Source: Anisakis pegreffii (lineage: Eukaryota > Nematoda > Chromadorea > Rhabditida > Anisakidae). Taken from it: 64,000 nucleotides of DNA. The notes beneath the pieces were generated by a model. It had not been told where the DNA came from and searched no databases. It saw nothing but the letters and a program-made list of their open reading frames with translations. A program made the translations under genes and the position numbers. Each line of letters starts with the position of its first letter. The first letter of the stretch is position 1. The DNA lies in assembly GCA_035041965.1 (NCBI GenBank), contig JAPYMA010000223.1:21955-85954 (forward strand). Direction: 5' to 3'. Shown piece after piece: positions 12,956 to 23,376 of this stretch.

Positions 12956-13044
12956 GAATGATCAGAAATTTAACTCATCCTACTTGACAGCTGAACGATG
13001 AACATCTTCCGAAGTTATTTTTGAGGCTTCATCCGTAGCTGTGT

Positions 13045-13260
13045 TCATTGGGACTGAGGTGGGATTAGCGAGTAACCTAGCTCGAGTAAGTGCTCTTCAT
13101 TTGATGTCATTAAACAAGCGCCGCATCCCAGATTATTAAAGGGATTGATAATTTCACGGTTCGTGAAAACTGTTGGCAGTTGAGTGGGAAAAGGAGAGAG
13201 ACCAAATACTTGCAAAAGTGATAATAGTTGTATAGTGATAACGAAAACACTTATGAACAC
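13045..13260 (-). CDS. Candidate small secreted protein, 71 aa
   Basis: An uninterrupted ATG frame encodes a hydrophobic N-terminus, MFISVFVITIQLLSLLQVFG, that reads as a signal peptide. It is followed by SPFPTQLPTVFTNREIINPF, a GCGAC motif with two cysteines, and an LLELGYSLIPPQSQ end. It lies just upstream of the ATG14-type gene on the same strand. No family is recognised and it may be one exon of a longer gene. Confidence 0.35.
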   Translation of the reverse strand: MFISVFVITIQLLSLLQVFGLSPFPTQLPTVFTNREIINPFNNLGCGACLMTSNEEHLLELGYSLIPPQSQ

Positions 13261-13654
13261 AATATACGCTCATACTATGCTTTGATCAATGATTAAAACT
13301 TAAGGAGCTTTTAAAAATATATGTTGTGATGAGACTGCTGATAAGGATGTGTAATGATAAATAATGATTAAGGAATAATTCAAGTGCGATCATGTCTTTC
13401 TGCATACACGTAATTATTTGCAATTCAGTCACTACGTCAAGCGCTTAGACTTATAGCATATGCTCGTACTACGTTGCAATCAATGATTAACATAGATAAA
13501 ACTCTCAAAAATGTACTAATGATAAGATTGCTGATAAAGATATCTAATGATAAGTGATTAAGACATGATTCAAAGACATGAACTGCATCATTAGGGGTAG
13601 ATGTAATTATGTGCAGTTTAATCACTATGACGAACAGCTGGAATTCAAGGAAGG

Positions 13655-13835
13655 ACAAATTTTTTAGTCCCTCTCCCTTCCAAACAACTATGAACGATCG
13701 TTGGACAAGTGTTCAATCGATCAATCGGAATGTATTTTTGGGCTCCTTCTGATTCCCTCTCCCTATAAGTCATTGGGCAATATGAGAAAGTAGCCCAAAA
13801 CCTCCGTGCTTGCCAGATCAATAATTCCAAACTTT
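13655..13835 (-). repeat. Dispersed repeat RF1, copy 3 (tail portion)
   Basis: The minus strand reads TTGATCTGGCAAGCACGGAG, then GGGCTACTTTCTCATATTGC, CAAAAATACATTCCGATTGA and CAACGATCGTTCATAGTTG. It matches the second half of the copy at 49935-50235. The 5' half of the unit is missing here. Confidence 0.5.
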
Positions 13836-14101
13836 TTAGATGACGATTTGAGTGGCCGTTTGTTGGGTGAGAACGATGGAAGATGTTCGAAACGATGAAC
13901 GATCCCAAGTGATGGTGGTAGAGCTACAGATGCTTCCGGTAATCCCAAGTAGCCGATTAGGGTATTCGGATTCAGCTCGAGAACCACTCCGTCCGAAGTC
14001 TCTGGTGCTTTTGATGAGGACCGGTAAGATCGGACAGCTGAAAGAACATAAACTATCCAAATAACATGGACGAATATATTATTATGAGGATTTTTATACA
14101 A
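13763..14101 (-). CDS. Candidate secreted protein whose C-terminus reads into an RF1 repeat, 112 aa
   Basis: The frame begins MYKNPHNNIFVHVIWIVYVL, which ends in a plausible signal peptide with cleavage after the SAVRS segment. The mature part contains SSSKAPETSDGVVLELNPNT, LGLPEASVALPPSLG and a basic SPNKRPLKSSSKK stretch. The last ~23 codons (from FGIIDLAST) lie in the RF1 repeat. Either the real gene has a donor at AAAAA|gtttgg before the repeat, or the repeat supplies the stop. No family is recognised and no cysteine framework is visible. Confidence 0.3.
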   Translation of the reverse strand: MYKNPHNNIFVHVIWIVYVLSAVRSYRSSSKAPETSDGVVLELNPNTLIGYLGLPEASVALPPSLGIVHRFEHLPSFSPNKRPLKSSSKKFGIIDLASTEVLGYFLILPNDL

Positions 14102-14595
14102 AGCTACAACACATTTTCAGTGTAAAAATACTCATAATGCTTATTGATATGTGATGATTAATATTATTTTTTGATCATTTTGAACATTTGAACACGATAA
14201 TAAATTTTGCAATCAAGCACCTGGTACACTACTGGACGGACGATACTGATCCGTTGCGATGGTACGACGATGGCTGTAGTGAACTGGAGATGACGACATT
14301 GCACTCAATTATCATCTGACGATATCGACATAAACACTTCAAGACGACACTGTAACGAACGAATTATGACGCGACTAATCAAAAACTGGTGATCGACCAC
14401 TCGAGTAGCAATACTGAATCTTCAATTGCATTCGCTCGGTAAAGACAGCAGCCAACAAAATAATGATGAGAATTCTTTAAAACGTCTATGCACACAAAAA
14501 TCACATCAGGGTCTCTACCTAGCCATCGAATTATCGGTACTTTTGCTCATGTGCTTACATACGCTTCACACAGAAGGGGAAGCCTATACATTGGG
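14102..14595. other. No gene recognised
   Basis: An unannotated stretch between the secreted-protein candidate and the left transposon arm. It shows short frames only and no clear transposon terminus, unlike the right arm. Confidence 0.35.
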
Positions 14596-14945
14596 AACAC
14601 AATAATTGACCAAGCGACAATTGTCAGCACGTCATTTGGCCAACCTGTAGTCCGTCACACAAACTTCGTTTGGTTTCGCTTTTTGAACAGTGCGAACGCG
14701 CGTTCACCATTTTGTGCGTTTAATATAAAAATCAGATTATTTGATCTATTTTGAGAATTTTTATCACTACTTTATAATTTTTTTACGCGTGGTACGTTTT
14801 GAAGCCTTTGCGCTAGCCTCATCACTGGGCTAAGTTTAAGTCTGAACTTAAGCACTCTCCTGATTTGACTTTGAATTGCATTAATGCATATGGGGTAAAG
14901 TGATAATATAAGCACATGCGCGCATTGGCGCCCGTTATCAGCAAA

Positions 14946-16066
14946 AATGCCGGTTATTGATGATATTCATGTTGGCAGTTGTTTTGATATTACCACCTTA
15001 TGATATCTCGAATTATGCACATTATATTTCTTTTAGGTATGGAGTTCATCGATGGGAAACTGGCATTCAATGGATTTGTTTACTATCATCAAATGAAATT
15101 CTCAGAAGGGAGCAGATGGAGATGTGTGAAGCGGCGGAGTGGGGGATTAGGGGTGCGGTCGTGGTTCTTGAAACAGCGAGGGAAGTCGTCCAACACAACC
15201 ATCGTCCAGAACCGTGGGAAATTGAGCTGTTAAGATGCCGCAATGTAGTGAAACGGAGAGCACTGACGTCGAATGAACCACCTGCGCTCATTTTAGAAGA
15301 TGTGCTGAATCATTTGAGCGACCAAGCGAAAATAAAAATGGGTAATCTTTCGAATTGGAAACGTCTTATTTAAAGGATTCGTTCTTCGTGGCTTCCGCGC
15401 GTGCCTTCGAGTATTAAAGAATTAAAAATTAGTGGTATATGGTAAACGACTGGAGGAGCGAACCCGCAGCGATTTCTGCTTTATGATAATGGTGACACGT
15501 CTCGACCAAGAATAATTATTTTTGGAGCTGATGATAATCTGTTGGCGCTTGGAAATGCTCAAGAATGGAGCATGGATGGAAATTTTGATATCGCACCGAA
15601 CGGCTTTCAACAGCTGTATACAATTATGGTTTCGATAGGTAGCGTGATTTGTTTATTTATTTATTCATTTACTTATGCCACATTGTTATCACCAGTATCA
15701 CTGATATCACATCCTTCCTTCTTTGACATTTTTCTTATCGCACACCTAGCGATAATAGCGTCGGAAATCATCTGTCTTCATAAAACTGTGATTATTTTAG
15801 GCAACGTGTCATTCCCTGTAATATTCGCCTATTTGGAACGTAAAACGAAAGACGTTTACGTGGAAATGTTACATGCGGTGATCGGAAGTTGCCGCCAAAG
15901 AGTAATCACATTAAAACTGTGGTGCGTTATCACCGACTTCGAGATAGTGTCCATAAACGCAGTCCAGGAAGTATTCGACCGGTCAGTTGAGAATCACTGT
16001 TGTTTTTTCCATCTTCGCCAGTCCACTTGTATTGTTATATTTTTGTATTTGTACATTATATAATCT
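14946..16066 (+). pseudogene. Mutator-like transposase with FLYWCH domain, decayed (left copy)
   Basis: A short first exon reads MPVIDDIHVG at 14946. After an acceptor (ttcttttag) comes a FLYWCH zinc-finger segment: KLAFNGFVYYHQ, then SRWRCVKRRS. The expected HNH end of that domain lies in another frame (VVQHNHRPEPWEIE), so there is a frameshift at a G-run near 15147. Then come a TAA at about 15372, SSIKELKISGIW and a further TAA directly after the TGG at 15440. MULE-core features follow: RFLLYDNGDTSRP, WSMDGNFDIAPNGFQQLYTI (first Asp), VITDFEIVSINAVQEVF (second acidic site), and CCFFHLRQS. An intron with gt/ag ends (about 15639 to 15800) carries an RF1 repeat. The third acidic residue and C-terminus are not found. 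Confidence 0.78.
15650..15812 (+). repeat. Dispersed repeat RF1, copy 4 (inside the transposase intron)
   Basis: The intron that interrupts the transposase between QQLYTIMVSI and NVSFPVIFAYLERK is made mainly of RF1 sequence: TTGTTATCACCAGTATCACT, CACATCCTTCCTTCTTTGAC, GCGATAATAGCGTCGG. The intron boundaries (ATAG|gtagcg and ttattttag|GCAACG) lie just outside the repeat. The counterpart in the right copy is at 20165-20330. Confidence 0.6.
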
Positions 16067-16147
16067 GTATTATTGTCTCTGTTTTGATCGTTTATTCTCA
16101 ACAATCTGTTTTATTCTCAACCACCATCTCAACCATATTCAAGCTAC

Positions 16148-18260
16148 CAGTATCCTCAGCCTTGCCCGGTAAGATATAAATTTCTTTACACCGTCCGATT
16201 GTTGAGAATCTCTACTTTCAGAGAAACATATATTTTATCGAACGGTTTTGCTTTCTTGAGGAGATATGGCTATTTTCTTAATGAAATGCGGTTTGCCATC
16301 TTCGAGCCTACCGTCTCCTCAAGTTTGACCAGTAACATATGATTGTTTGTACATCAGTCGATCCAGCGGAATCTCTGAATTCAGAAAAATATATATATTT
16401 CCGAGCGATTTTTTTTCTTGTCGAGATATGGCTATTTTCTTAATGAAATGCGGTTTGCCATCTTCGAGCCTACCGTCTCCTCAAGTTTGACCAGTAACAT
16501 ATAAATGTTTGTACACCAGTCGATCCAGCGGAGCCTCTCAATTCAGAAAAACATATATCGTTCCCAGCGATTTTCCTTTGCTGACGAGATATAGCTATTT
16601 TTCTGAAGCCATCTCAATTAGCGCGGAGGCACTCATTCAATGCACACTGTATCACTATAGATCAAAGTTATACATTAATATGTCAATATAGGTGCTAAAA
16701 TCTTCAAGCTACCAGTATCCTCAGCTTTGCCCGGTAAGATATAAATTTCTTTACACCGTCCGATTGCTCAGAATCTCTACTTTCAGAGAAACATATATTT
16801 TATCGGACGGTTTTGCTTTCTTGAGGAGATATGGCTATTTTCTTAATGAAATGCGGTTTGCCATCTTCGAGCCTACCGTCTCCTCAAGTTTGACCAGTAA
16901 CATATGATTGTTTGTACATCAGTCGATCCAGCGGAATCTCTGAATTCAGAAAAACATACATCTTTACAAGCGATTTTCCTTTCTTGACCAGATATAGCTA
17001 TTCTTCTCAAGCCATCTCAATTAGCGCGGAGGCACTCATTCAATGCACATTGTATCACTATAGATCAAAGTTATACATTAATGCAGCAATATAGGCGTTA
17101 AAATCTTCTAGGTACCAGTATCCTCAGCTTTGCCCCGTGACGTGCATATTTCTTTACACCGTCCGATTGCTCAGAATCTCTACTTTCAGAGAAACATATA
17201 TTTTATCGGACGGTTTTGCTTTCTTGAGGGGATATGGCTATTTTCTTAATGAAATGCGGTTTGCCATCTTCGAGCCTACCGTCTCCTCAAGTTTGACCAG
17301 TAACATATAAATGTTTGTACACCAGTCGATCCAGCGAAGCCTCTCAATTCAGAAAAATATATATATTTTCGAGCGATTTTTTTTTGTGGAGATATGGCTA
17401 TTTTCTCAATGAAATGCGGTTTGGCATCTTCGAGCCTACCGTCTCCTCAGGTTTGCCCATGAACATATAAATATTTGTGCACCAGTCGATCCAGCCGAAT
17501 CTCTGAATTCAGAAAAACATACATCTTTCCAAGCGATTTTCCTTTCTTGACCAGATATAGCTATTCTTCTCAAGCCATCTCAATTAGCGCGGAGGCACTC
17601 ATTCAATGCACATTGTATCACTATAGATCAAAGTTATACATTAATACAGCAATATAGGCGTTAAAATCTTCTAGGTACCAGTATCCTCAGCTTTGCCCCG
17701 TGACGTGCATATTTCTTTACACCATTCGATTGCTCAGAATCTCTACTTTCAGAGAAACATATATTTTATCGGACGGTTTTGCTTTCTTGAGGAGATATGG
17801 CTATTTTCTTAATGAAATGCGGTTTGCCATCTTCGAGCCTACCGTCTCCTCAAGTTTGACCAGTAACATATGATTGTTTGTACATCAGTCGATCCAGCGG
17901 AATCTCTGAATTCAGAAAAATATATATATTTCCGAGCGATTTTTTTTCTTGTCGAGATATGGCTATTTTCTTAATGAAATGCGGTTTGCCATCTTCGAGC
18001 CTACCGTCTCCTGAAGTTTGACCAGTAACATATAAATGTTTGTACACCAGTCGATCCAGCGGAGCCTCTCAATTCAGAAATATATATATAGTTCCCAGCG
18101 ATTTTCCTTTCCTGACGAGATATAGTTATTTTTCTAAAGCCGTCTCAATTAGCGCGGAGGCACTCATTCAATGCACATTGTATCACTATAGATCAATGTT
18201 ATACATTAATACGGCAATATAGGCGTTAGAATCTTCTAGGTACCAGATTCCTCAGCTTTG
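16148..18260. repeat. Satellite array with ~565-bp higher-order repeat
   Basis: The phrase CAGTATCCTCAGC (or a close variant) recurs at 16148, 16713, 17116, 17679 and 18243, giving steps of 565, 403, 563 and 564 bp. Each 565-bp unit holds three related sub-monomers of about 165, 165 and 235 bp. They share ccAGTCGATCCAGCGgA, GAGATATgGCTATTTTCTTA and ATCTTCGAGCCTACCGTCTC. The 403-bp unit lacks the middle monomer. The ~60-aa frames seen repeatedly in it come from the array and are not genes. It fills most of the space between the two inverted transposon arms. Confidence 0.85.
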
Positions 18261-19034
18261 CCCGATAACATATTCGGACCGAATGACAGTTTTTAGAAGT
18301 AATGGAATTCTCGTTTTCACCTGATAGGGGTCAAGAAATGTGAATTGCTCACCAATATAACACGGGAAATTTACACTATTGTGCACACATCGGGGTATTT
18401 ATAAATCGTTTTGTAGCGCAGATGCAGAAGAATAAAATGTGTGTCATGTGTAGATTGGACAGCAATAAAAAAATTGTTCTATGATATTGTAACACAATGA
18501 ATACTTCCACTTTGGCAACAGTACAGGCTCTAAAGACCCTGAACGTATAAGCTTGATTTCCCGAACAAGAGTAATCGCACCCCATTTGCTCAGGCATCTC
18601 TGAAATTCATGAATATTTTCATTTCGGCCAGGTGATCCCTGAAAAAAGTTTACTACTGCCTTCAAACTCAGAATACTCTTTGTAACTTCTCATGCGCCAA
18701 ATGTTTACCGCAGTGTATATGAATTATCATAAAATTTGGTCTGGAACATCTCAAATCCTTCGATTGTTTGACGATACTTCAATCGCACCAACTGTTCATC
18801 TGTGCTTTTCATCCCACCTCAACCAAATTCGTTCATCTTTGTTACGCGCTCTCTTCTGTTTATAGAGGTTTCAAAACCGCTAACGACTTCATGCCTCTTT
18901 GGTGCACACCCATTGACTAATTCGACCACACCGATCACATTTTATCAATATGTGGACATTCCGCCAACGGTGTTCTGGTGCCGTACGCACTTGTGAGATG
19001 AATCTCTTCTTTACCTCATGAATCTGATTAATTT
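18261..19034. other. Spacer between satellite and right MULE element, one unassigned exon-like frame
   Basis: No gene can be named. On the minus strand an acceptor (acttttttcag) near 18642 opens a frame beginning GSPGRNENIHEFQRCLSKWG and continuing ITLVREIKLIRSGSLEPVLL to a stop at 18444. It has ordinary coding composition but no recognisable domain or partner exon. Confidence 0.25.
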
Positions 19035-19255
19035 AAAACAGGCATCGGCAACCTCCTGCCAAAATTCGCCAGCCGACAATAATTTTTGGCCCGCCAGACG
19101 AATTTGAGAATTTGATTTTAAGGCGGTAAAAGGGGAAAAGAAGAAAGTTTTAAGTTATTTAGTTTTTTTTATGTTTTAAGTTTTAAGTTATTTACTAGAG
19201 AAGATTTTCCATTTTCGACACAGAATTTACGAGTCAGAATTTCCTGGGTCTACGA

Positions 19256-19600
19256 TATTTGACCAAGCCACAATTGTCAGCGCGTCATTTAGCCAACAAG
19301 TAGTCGGTCACAAAAACTTCGTCTAGGTTCGCTTTTTGAGCAGTGCGACCGCACGATCACCATTTTGTGTGTTTAATATAAAAAGCGTATTACTGGGGCT
19401 TAGCCTCAGCCTGAGCGTGGCCTCAGCTTAAGCCTAAGCCTAGTCCCTGCCTAAACCTGAGCGTAGCCTCAGCGTAAGTCTAAGCGTAGTCCCAGCCTCA
19501 GCCTGAGTCTCAGTAATATACATCATGCTGAGCCTTAGACTCAGTCTGAGCATAGTCTCAGTCTTAGTCGGAGCGTGAGGCTGAAGCTACGCTTGCTCAC
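19256..19600. repeat. Inner part of the long TIR plus a degenerate CCTCAGC/CCTAAGC short repeat
   Basis: The stretch 19265-19390 is a diverged copy of the MULE terminal region. It is followed by about 190 bp of imperfect short units such as GCCTCAGCCTGAGC, GCTTAAGCCTAAGCC and CTGCCTAAACCTGAGC. A few units match the nematode telomeric hexamer GCCTAA, but most carry substitutions. A second fragment of the terminal sequence (CACCGTTTTGTGTGTGTGG) follows at about 19600. Confidence 0.55.
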
Positions 19601-19901
19601 CGTTTTGTGTGTGTGGTATAAAATGCGTATTACTCGATATATTTACTATAATCACTTATATCCGGCTATACCTTCGAGCGTTAAAGAGATCAGTAATGGT
19701 TTCATTAATTAATGTATGTAGAAGGCTGTCACAAATACTGCAATTCATAATGCGATTTATAACTAAGAGCTTAGTTGATTTTCTGTGGTGTGAGCGAATA
19801 CATCAGGTAGGACAAATTTGTTTATTTTAATATATAATTAATATTGAAACATAAAACAGATGGTTGAGAATAAACGATCAAAACAGAGACAATGATACAG
19901 A

Positions 19902-21063
19902 TTATATAATGTACAAATACAAAAATATAACAATACAAGTGGACTGGCGAAGATGGAAAAAACAACAGTGATTCTCAACTGACCGGTCGAATACTTCCTG
20001 GACTGCGCTTATGGACACCATCTCGAAGTCGGTGATAACGCACCACAGTTTCAATGTGATTACTCTTTGGCGGCAACTTCCGATCACCGCATGTAACATT
20101 TCCACGTAAACGTCTTTCGTTTTACGTTCCAAATAGGCGAATATTACAGGGAATGACATGTTGCCTAAAATAATCACAGTTTTATGAAGACAGATGATTT
20201 CCGACGCTATTATCGCTAGGTGTGCGATAAGAAAAATGTCAAAGAAGGAAGGATGTGATATCAGTGATACTGGTGATAACAATGTGGCATAAGTAAACGA
20301 ATAAATAAATAAACAAATCACGCTACCTATCGACACCATAATTGTATACAGCTGTTGAAAGCCGTTCGGTGCGATATCAAAATTTCCATCCATGCTCCAT
20401 TCTTGAGCATTTCCAAGCGCCAATAGATTATCATCAGCTCCAAAAATAATTATTCTTGGTCGAGACGTGTCACCATTATCATAAAGCAGAAATCGCTGCG
20501 GGTTCGCTCCTCCAGTCGTTTGCCATATACCACTAATTTTTAATTCTTTAATACTCGAAGGCACGCGCGGAAGCCACGAAGAACGAATCCTTTAAATAAG
20601 ACGTTTTCAATTCGAAAGATTACCCATTTTTATTTCCGCTTGATCGCTCAAATGATTCAGCACATCTTCTAAAATGAGCGCAGGTGGTTCATTCGACGTC
20701 AGTGCTCTCCGTTTCACTACATTGCGGCATCTTAACAGCTCAATTTCCCACGGTTCTGGACGATGGTTGTGTTGGACGACTTCCCTCGCTGTTTCAAGAA
20801 CCACGACCGCACCCCTAATCCCCCACTCCGCCTCTTCACACATCTCCATCTGCTCCCTTCTGAGAATTTCATTTGATGATAGTAAACAAATCCATTGAAT
20901 GCCAGTTTCCCATCGATGAACTCCATACCTAAAAGAAATATAATGTGCATAATTCGAGATATCATAAGGTGGTAATATCAAAACAACTGCCAACATGAAT
21001 ATCATCAATAACCGGCATTTTTGCTGATAACGGGCGCCAATGCGCGCATGTGCTTATATTATC
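19902..21063 (-). pseudogene. Mutator-like transposase with FLYWCH domain, decayed (right copy)
   Basis: This has the same organisation as the left copy on the opposite strand: FLYWCH half (20732-20965 frame), HNH half in a different frame (20607-21008), then MULE core (19902-20564). The FLYWCH frameshift is shared with the left copy. Differences: the codon after ISGIW is CAA (Gln) here and TAA in the left copy. A TGA follows the GNLSN segment here where the left copy has TGG. The core frame is open from SSIKELKISGIWQTTG through DGNFDIAPNG, the RF1-bearing intron (unspliced it happens to be open), SFPVIFAYLERKTKD and TDFEMVSISAVQEVF to CCFFHLRQS. It lacks an ATG at the core frame and the C-terminal acidic residue, so it is not functional as written. 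Confidence 0.78.
20165..20330 (-). repeat. Dispersed repeat RF1, copy 5 (transposase intron, right copy)
   Basis: This is the same intronic repeat as at 15650-15812, in reverse orientation and almost identical. It contains the reverse complement of CACATCCTTCCTTCTTTGAC and of GCGATAATAGCGTCGG. Confidence 0.6.
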
Positions 21064-21555
21064 ACTTTACCCCATATGCATTAATGCAATTCAAAGTCAA
21101 ATCAGGAGAGTGCTTAAGTTCAGACTTAAACTTAGCCCAGTGATGAGGCTAGCGCAAAGGCTTCAAAACGTACCACGCGTAAAAAAATTATAAAGTAGTG
21201 ATAAAAATTCTCAAAATAGATCAAATAATCTGATTTTTATATCAAACGCACAAAATGGTGAACGCGCGTTCGCACTGTTCAAAAAGCGAAACCAAACGAA
21301 GTTTGTGTGACGAACTACAGGTTGGCCAAATGACGTGCTGACAATTGTTGCTTGGTCAATTATTGTGTTCCCGAATTTCCTAACAGATGGCTAACTGTGT
21401 CGCTGACACGTATATTTTGTTTGGAAAATTTTCGGCCCGCGATCAAACCTACTTGCCGACCTCTGATTTAAGAGATACTTTTAAAACTTTTAACGTCGGA
21501 ATAGTTTCTTGAAAATACTTTGAAAAGTAATAAAATGACCGTTATTTAAGGTAAA

Positions 21556-23233
21556 ATGGTCGAGAAGCAATCTGCCGTGCGCTGTTTCAATGGCACCCAA
21601 TATGTGTATTCGCATTCAAGGTATGCAAATCAAGTCAATTTCTTTTCGTCACAATCTTTTGATTGCTTCAAATTGAGATTCTTAATTACTAATTTTCAGC
21701 TCTGAGCTAAAATGCAACATGCGATTCGGCATTTACATTCCTGACTTAAAGCCATCCGAAAAAGTGCCCATCCTTTACTATCTTTCAGGTGAGCTGCACT
21801 CATTATTAGTAGTATTTTTTGAACTTACTTTCTATGATGTTGGATTTTGCGTTGATTCCATAAATAATATTAGAACGTGTTAAGGTTTGACATGTACCGA
21901 AGCGAATTGTATCGAAAAAAGCGGATTTCAAAGGTCAGCATCTGCACTCAAAATGATCATCGTAAACCCGGATACCAGTCCTCGTGGTGTAGACATTGAG
22001 GGTGATTCTGATAAATGGGACTTTGGGAAAGGTTCGATTTAGAATTTTTATTACTGTTCACATTTCATCGGAATCAAACAATCAACTGATGAAGATTTTC
22101 GGATTGCTAGACAATTTGTGCGAGATTGAGGAGTATCAGGCACAAGAAAAGGAAAGTATTAGCAATTAGACACGGAAGTATTCCTGATGTCGTCAGTTGC
22201 AAGCACACTTAGGATGGACTTAAAAGTGCCTAGTTTAAGGTGCTGGTTTTTACATCGATGCGACCGAGCCGAAGTGGAGCAAAAACTATCGAATGTATTC
22301 GTACATCACCAAGGAATTACCAAAGCTCATAAATTCGACATTCAAGGAATGCGATCAGCAGAGACAAGGCATCTTCGGCCATAGTATGGGAGGACACGGC
22401 GCGATTATGATTGCTTTGAGAAATCCGACTTTATTCCGAAGTATTTCTGCATTTGCACCCATTTGTAATCCGAGCAAGTGCCCTTGGGGTAAAAAGGTAT
22501 CCGTAGTATTTTTATTGAAGAGTATTCTGCCGACTTTTTATCTTTTTTTTGTCACCGATTGCAAGAACTTGCCACAACAAAGGAGAGAGATTTGATAGAG
22601 ATTGCCATTGATTCACAATGGAATTCCTCCCACATTTGTTTCGAAACTGCCACTCCATCCTGCCTTCTCTTCTTTATTGAACAACTTTTGCATCCATTTT
22701 TTTCGGAGCTTTAGTCGAGCTATAAAGCTGTTGCGTTGGGTTGTATTTTTTTATCGTAATAACGTAGAACGAAATTTGCTGACGGTGATTTTTTTATTTG
22801 AAGGCATTTAGCGGATACTTGGGCAGTGATGAGAGCAAATGGAAAGAATATGATTCAGTTGAGATTTTGAAAGAGTATAAAGGAGACGCGAGGAAAATAC
22901 TGATCGATCAAGGGGAAGAAGACAACTTTTTGAAAGATGGACAGTTGCTGCCGCAAAATCTTGAAGCAGTTCATTCTGATAAGGTTTCATTGTTTTTAAC
23001 GATATTAATAATGTTATTATTAGATCAGAAGCTCATTTGAAATCGAATCTGTGACGGTGAAATTATGTTTAAGATGTCGATTGGTTACACTGTATCGTCG
23101 TGCTTACAGCAGTTTTTTTCAGGTGAAAATAGAAGTGCGATATCAGAAAGACTATAATCACTCGTATTTCTTCATTGCAACGTTCATGGAGGATCATATT
23201 CGTTTCCATCACGATATTCTAACAGCAATTTGA
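21556..23233 (+). CDS. ESD: S-formylglutathione hydrolase (esterase D), 6 exons, 282 aa
   Basis: Reaction: S-formylglutathione plus water to glutathione and formate, the last step of glutathione-dependent formaldehyde detoxification; cytosolic. Exons: 21556-21620, 21700-21788, 21885-22031, 22240-22496, 22804-22983, 23123-23233. They join in frame to 282 residues, the same length as human esterase D. Visible family signatures: [50 protein letters not shown] with nucleophile Ser149; [38 protein letters not shown] with Asp226; [11 protein letters not shown] with His259. It belongs to the alpha/beta hydrolase (esterase D) family. Three of five acceptors are AAG (gttaag, tttaag, ttgaag) instead of CAG. 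The ATG at 21556 is the first in-frame Met and gives the family N-terminus. Confidence 0.93.
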
Positions 23234-23376
23234 TCTTGTTTAGAGTTTCATGAATATAATGTGATTCTATTAGATGATAGTCGTAAGATGCATTGAACGT
23301 TTGTAACATCTTTTGTTGTTTGCTGTAGTTTTCGTGTTTTTTGTGCAGCAAAGTTTTAGATTACATTCGGAATTTC

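Larger units (their letters stand above)
14596..16112 (+). mobile_element. Left, plus-oriented copy of the MULE element (left arm of a large inverted repeat)
   Basis: From gggaacacaataattgacc to the sequence ending about 16112 (cgtttattctcaacaatctg), this ~1.5-kb block matches the reverse complement of 19851-21371 nearly base for base. Only scattered substitutions are visible. It contains the transposase pseudogene and its intron. The outer CAG...TCGGCAA terminus found at the right copy is absent on this side, so this copy looks truncated or captured by a rearrangement. Confidence 0.8.
19035..21471 (-). mobile_element. Right MULE-type transposon with both termini and near-identical 8-bp flanks, ~2.44 kb
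   Basis: The left end is CAGGCATCGGCAACCTC (19035). The right end, read inwards, is CAGAGGTCGGCAAGTAGG (21471). Both are followed by a GGCCCGC motif. The flanks are atttaaaa on the left and atttaaga on the right, a 7/8 match. Homology between the ends extends inwards: 19265-19390 (CACAATTGTCAGCGCGTCAT, CACCATTTTGTGTGTTTAAT) corresponds to about 21245-21365 on the other strand. The element therefore has long, diverged terminal inverted repeats as in Mutator-like elements. The TIR start and 8-bp flank are also hAT-like, so terminus and transposase class do not agree perfectly. Confidence 0.65.

Noticed and set aside
16509..18222. Several ~60-aa ORFs beginning MYTSRSSG or MCTSRSSR
   Set aside because: They recur at satellite period because the array repeats, differ by scattered substitutions, and have no splice or signal context.
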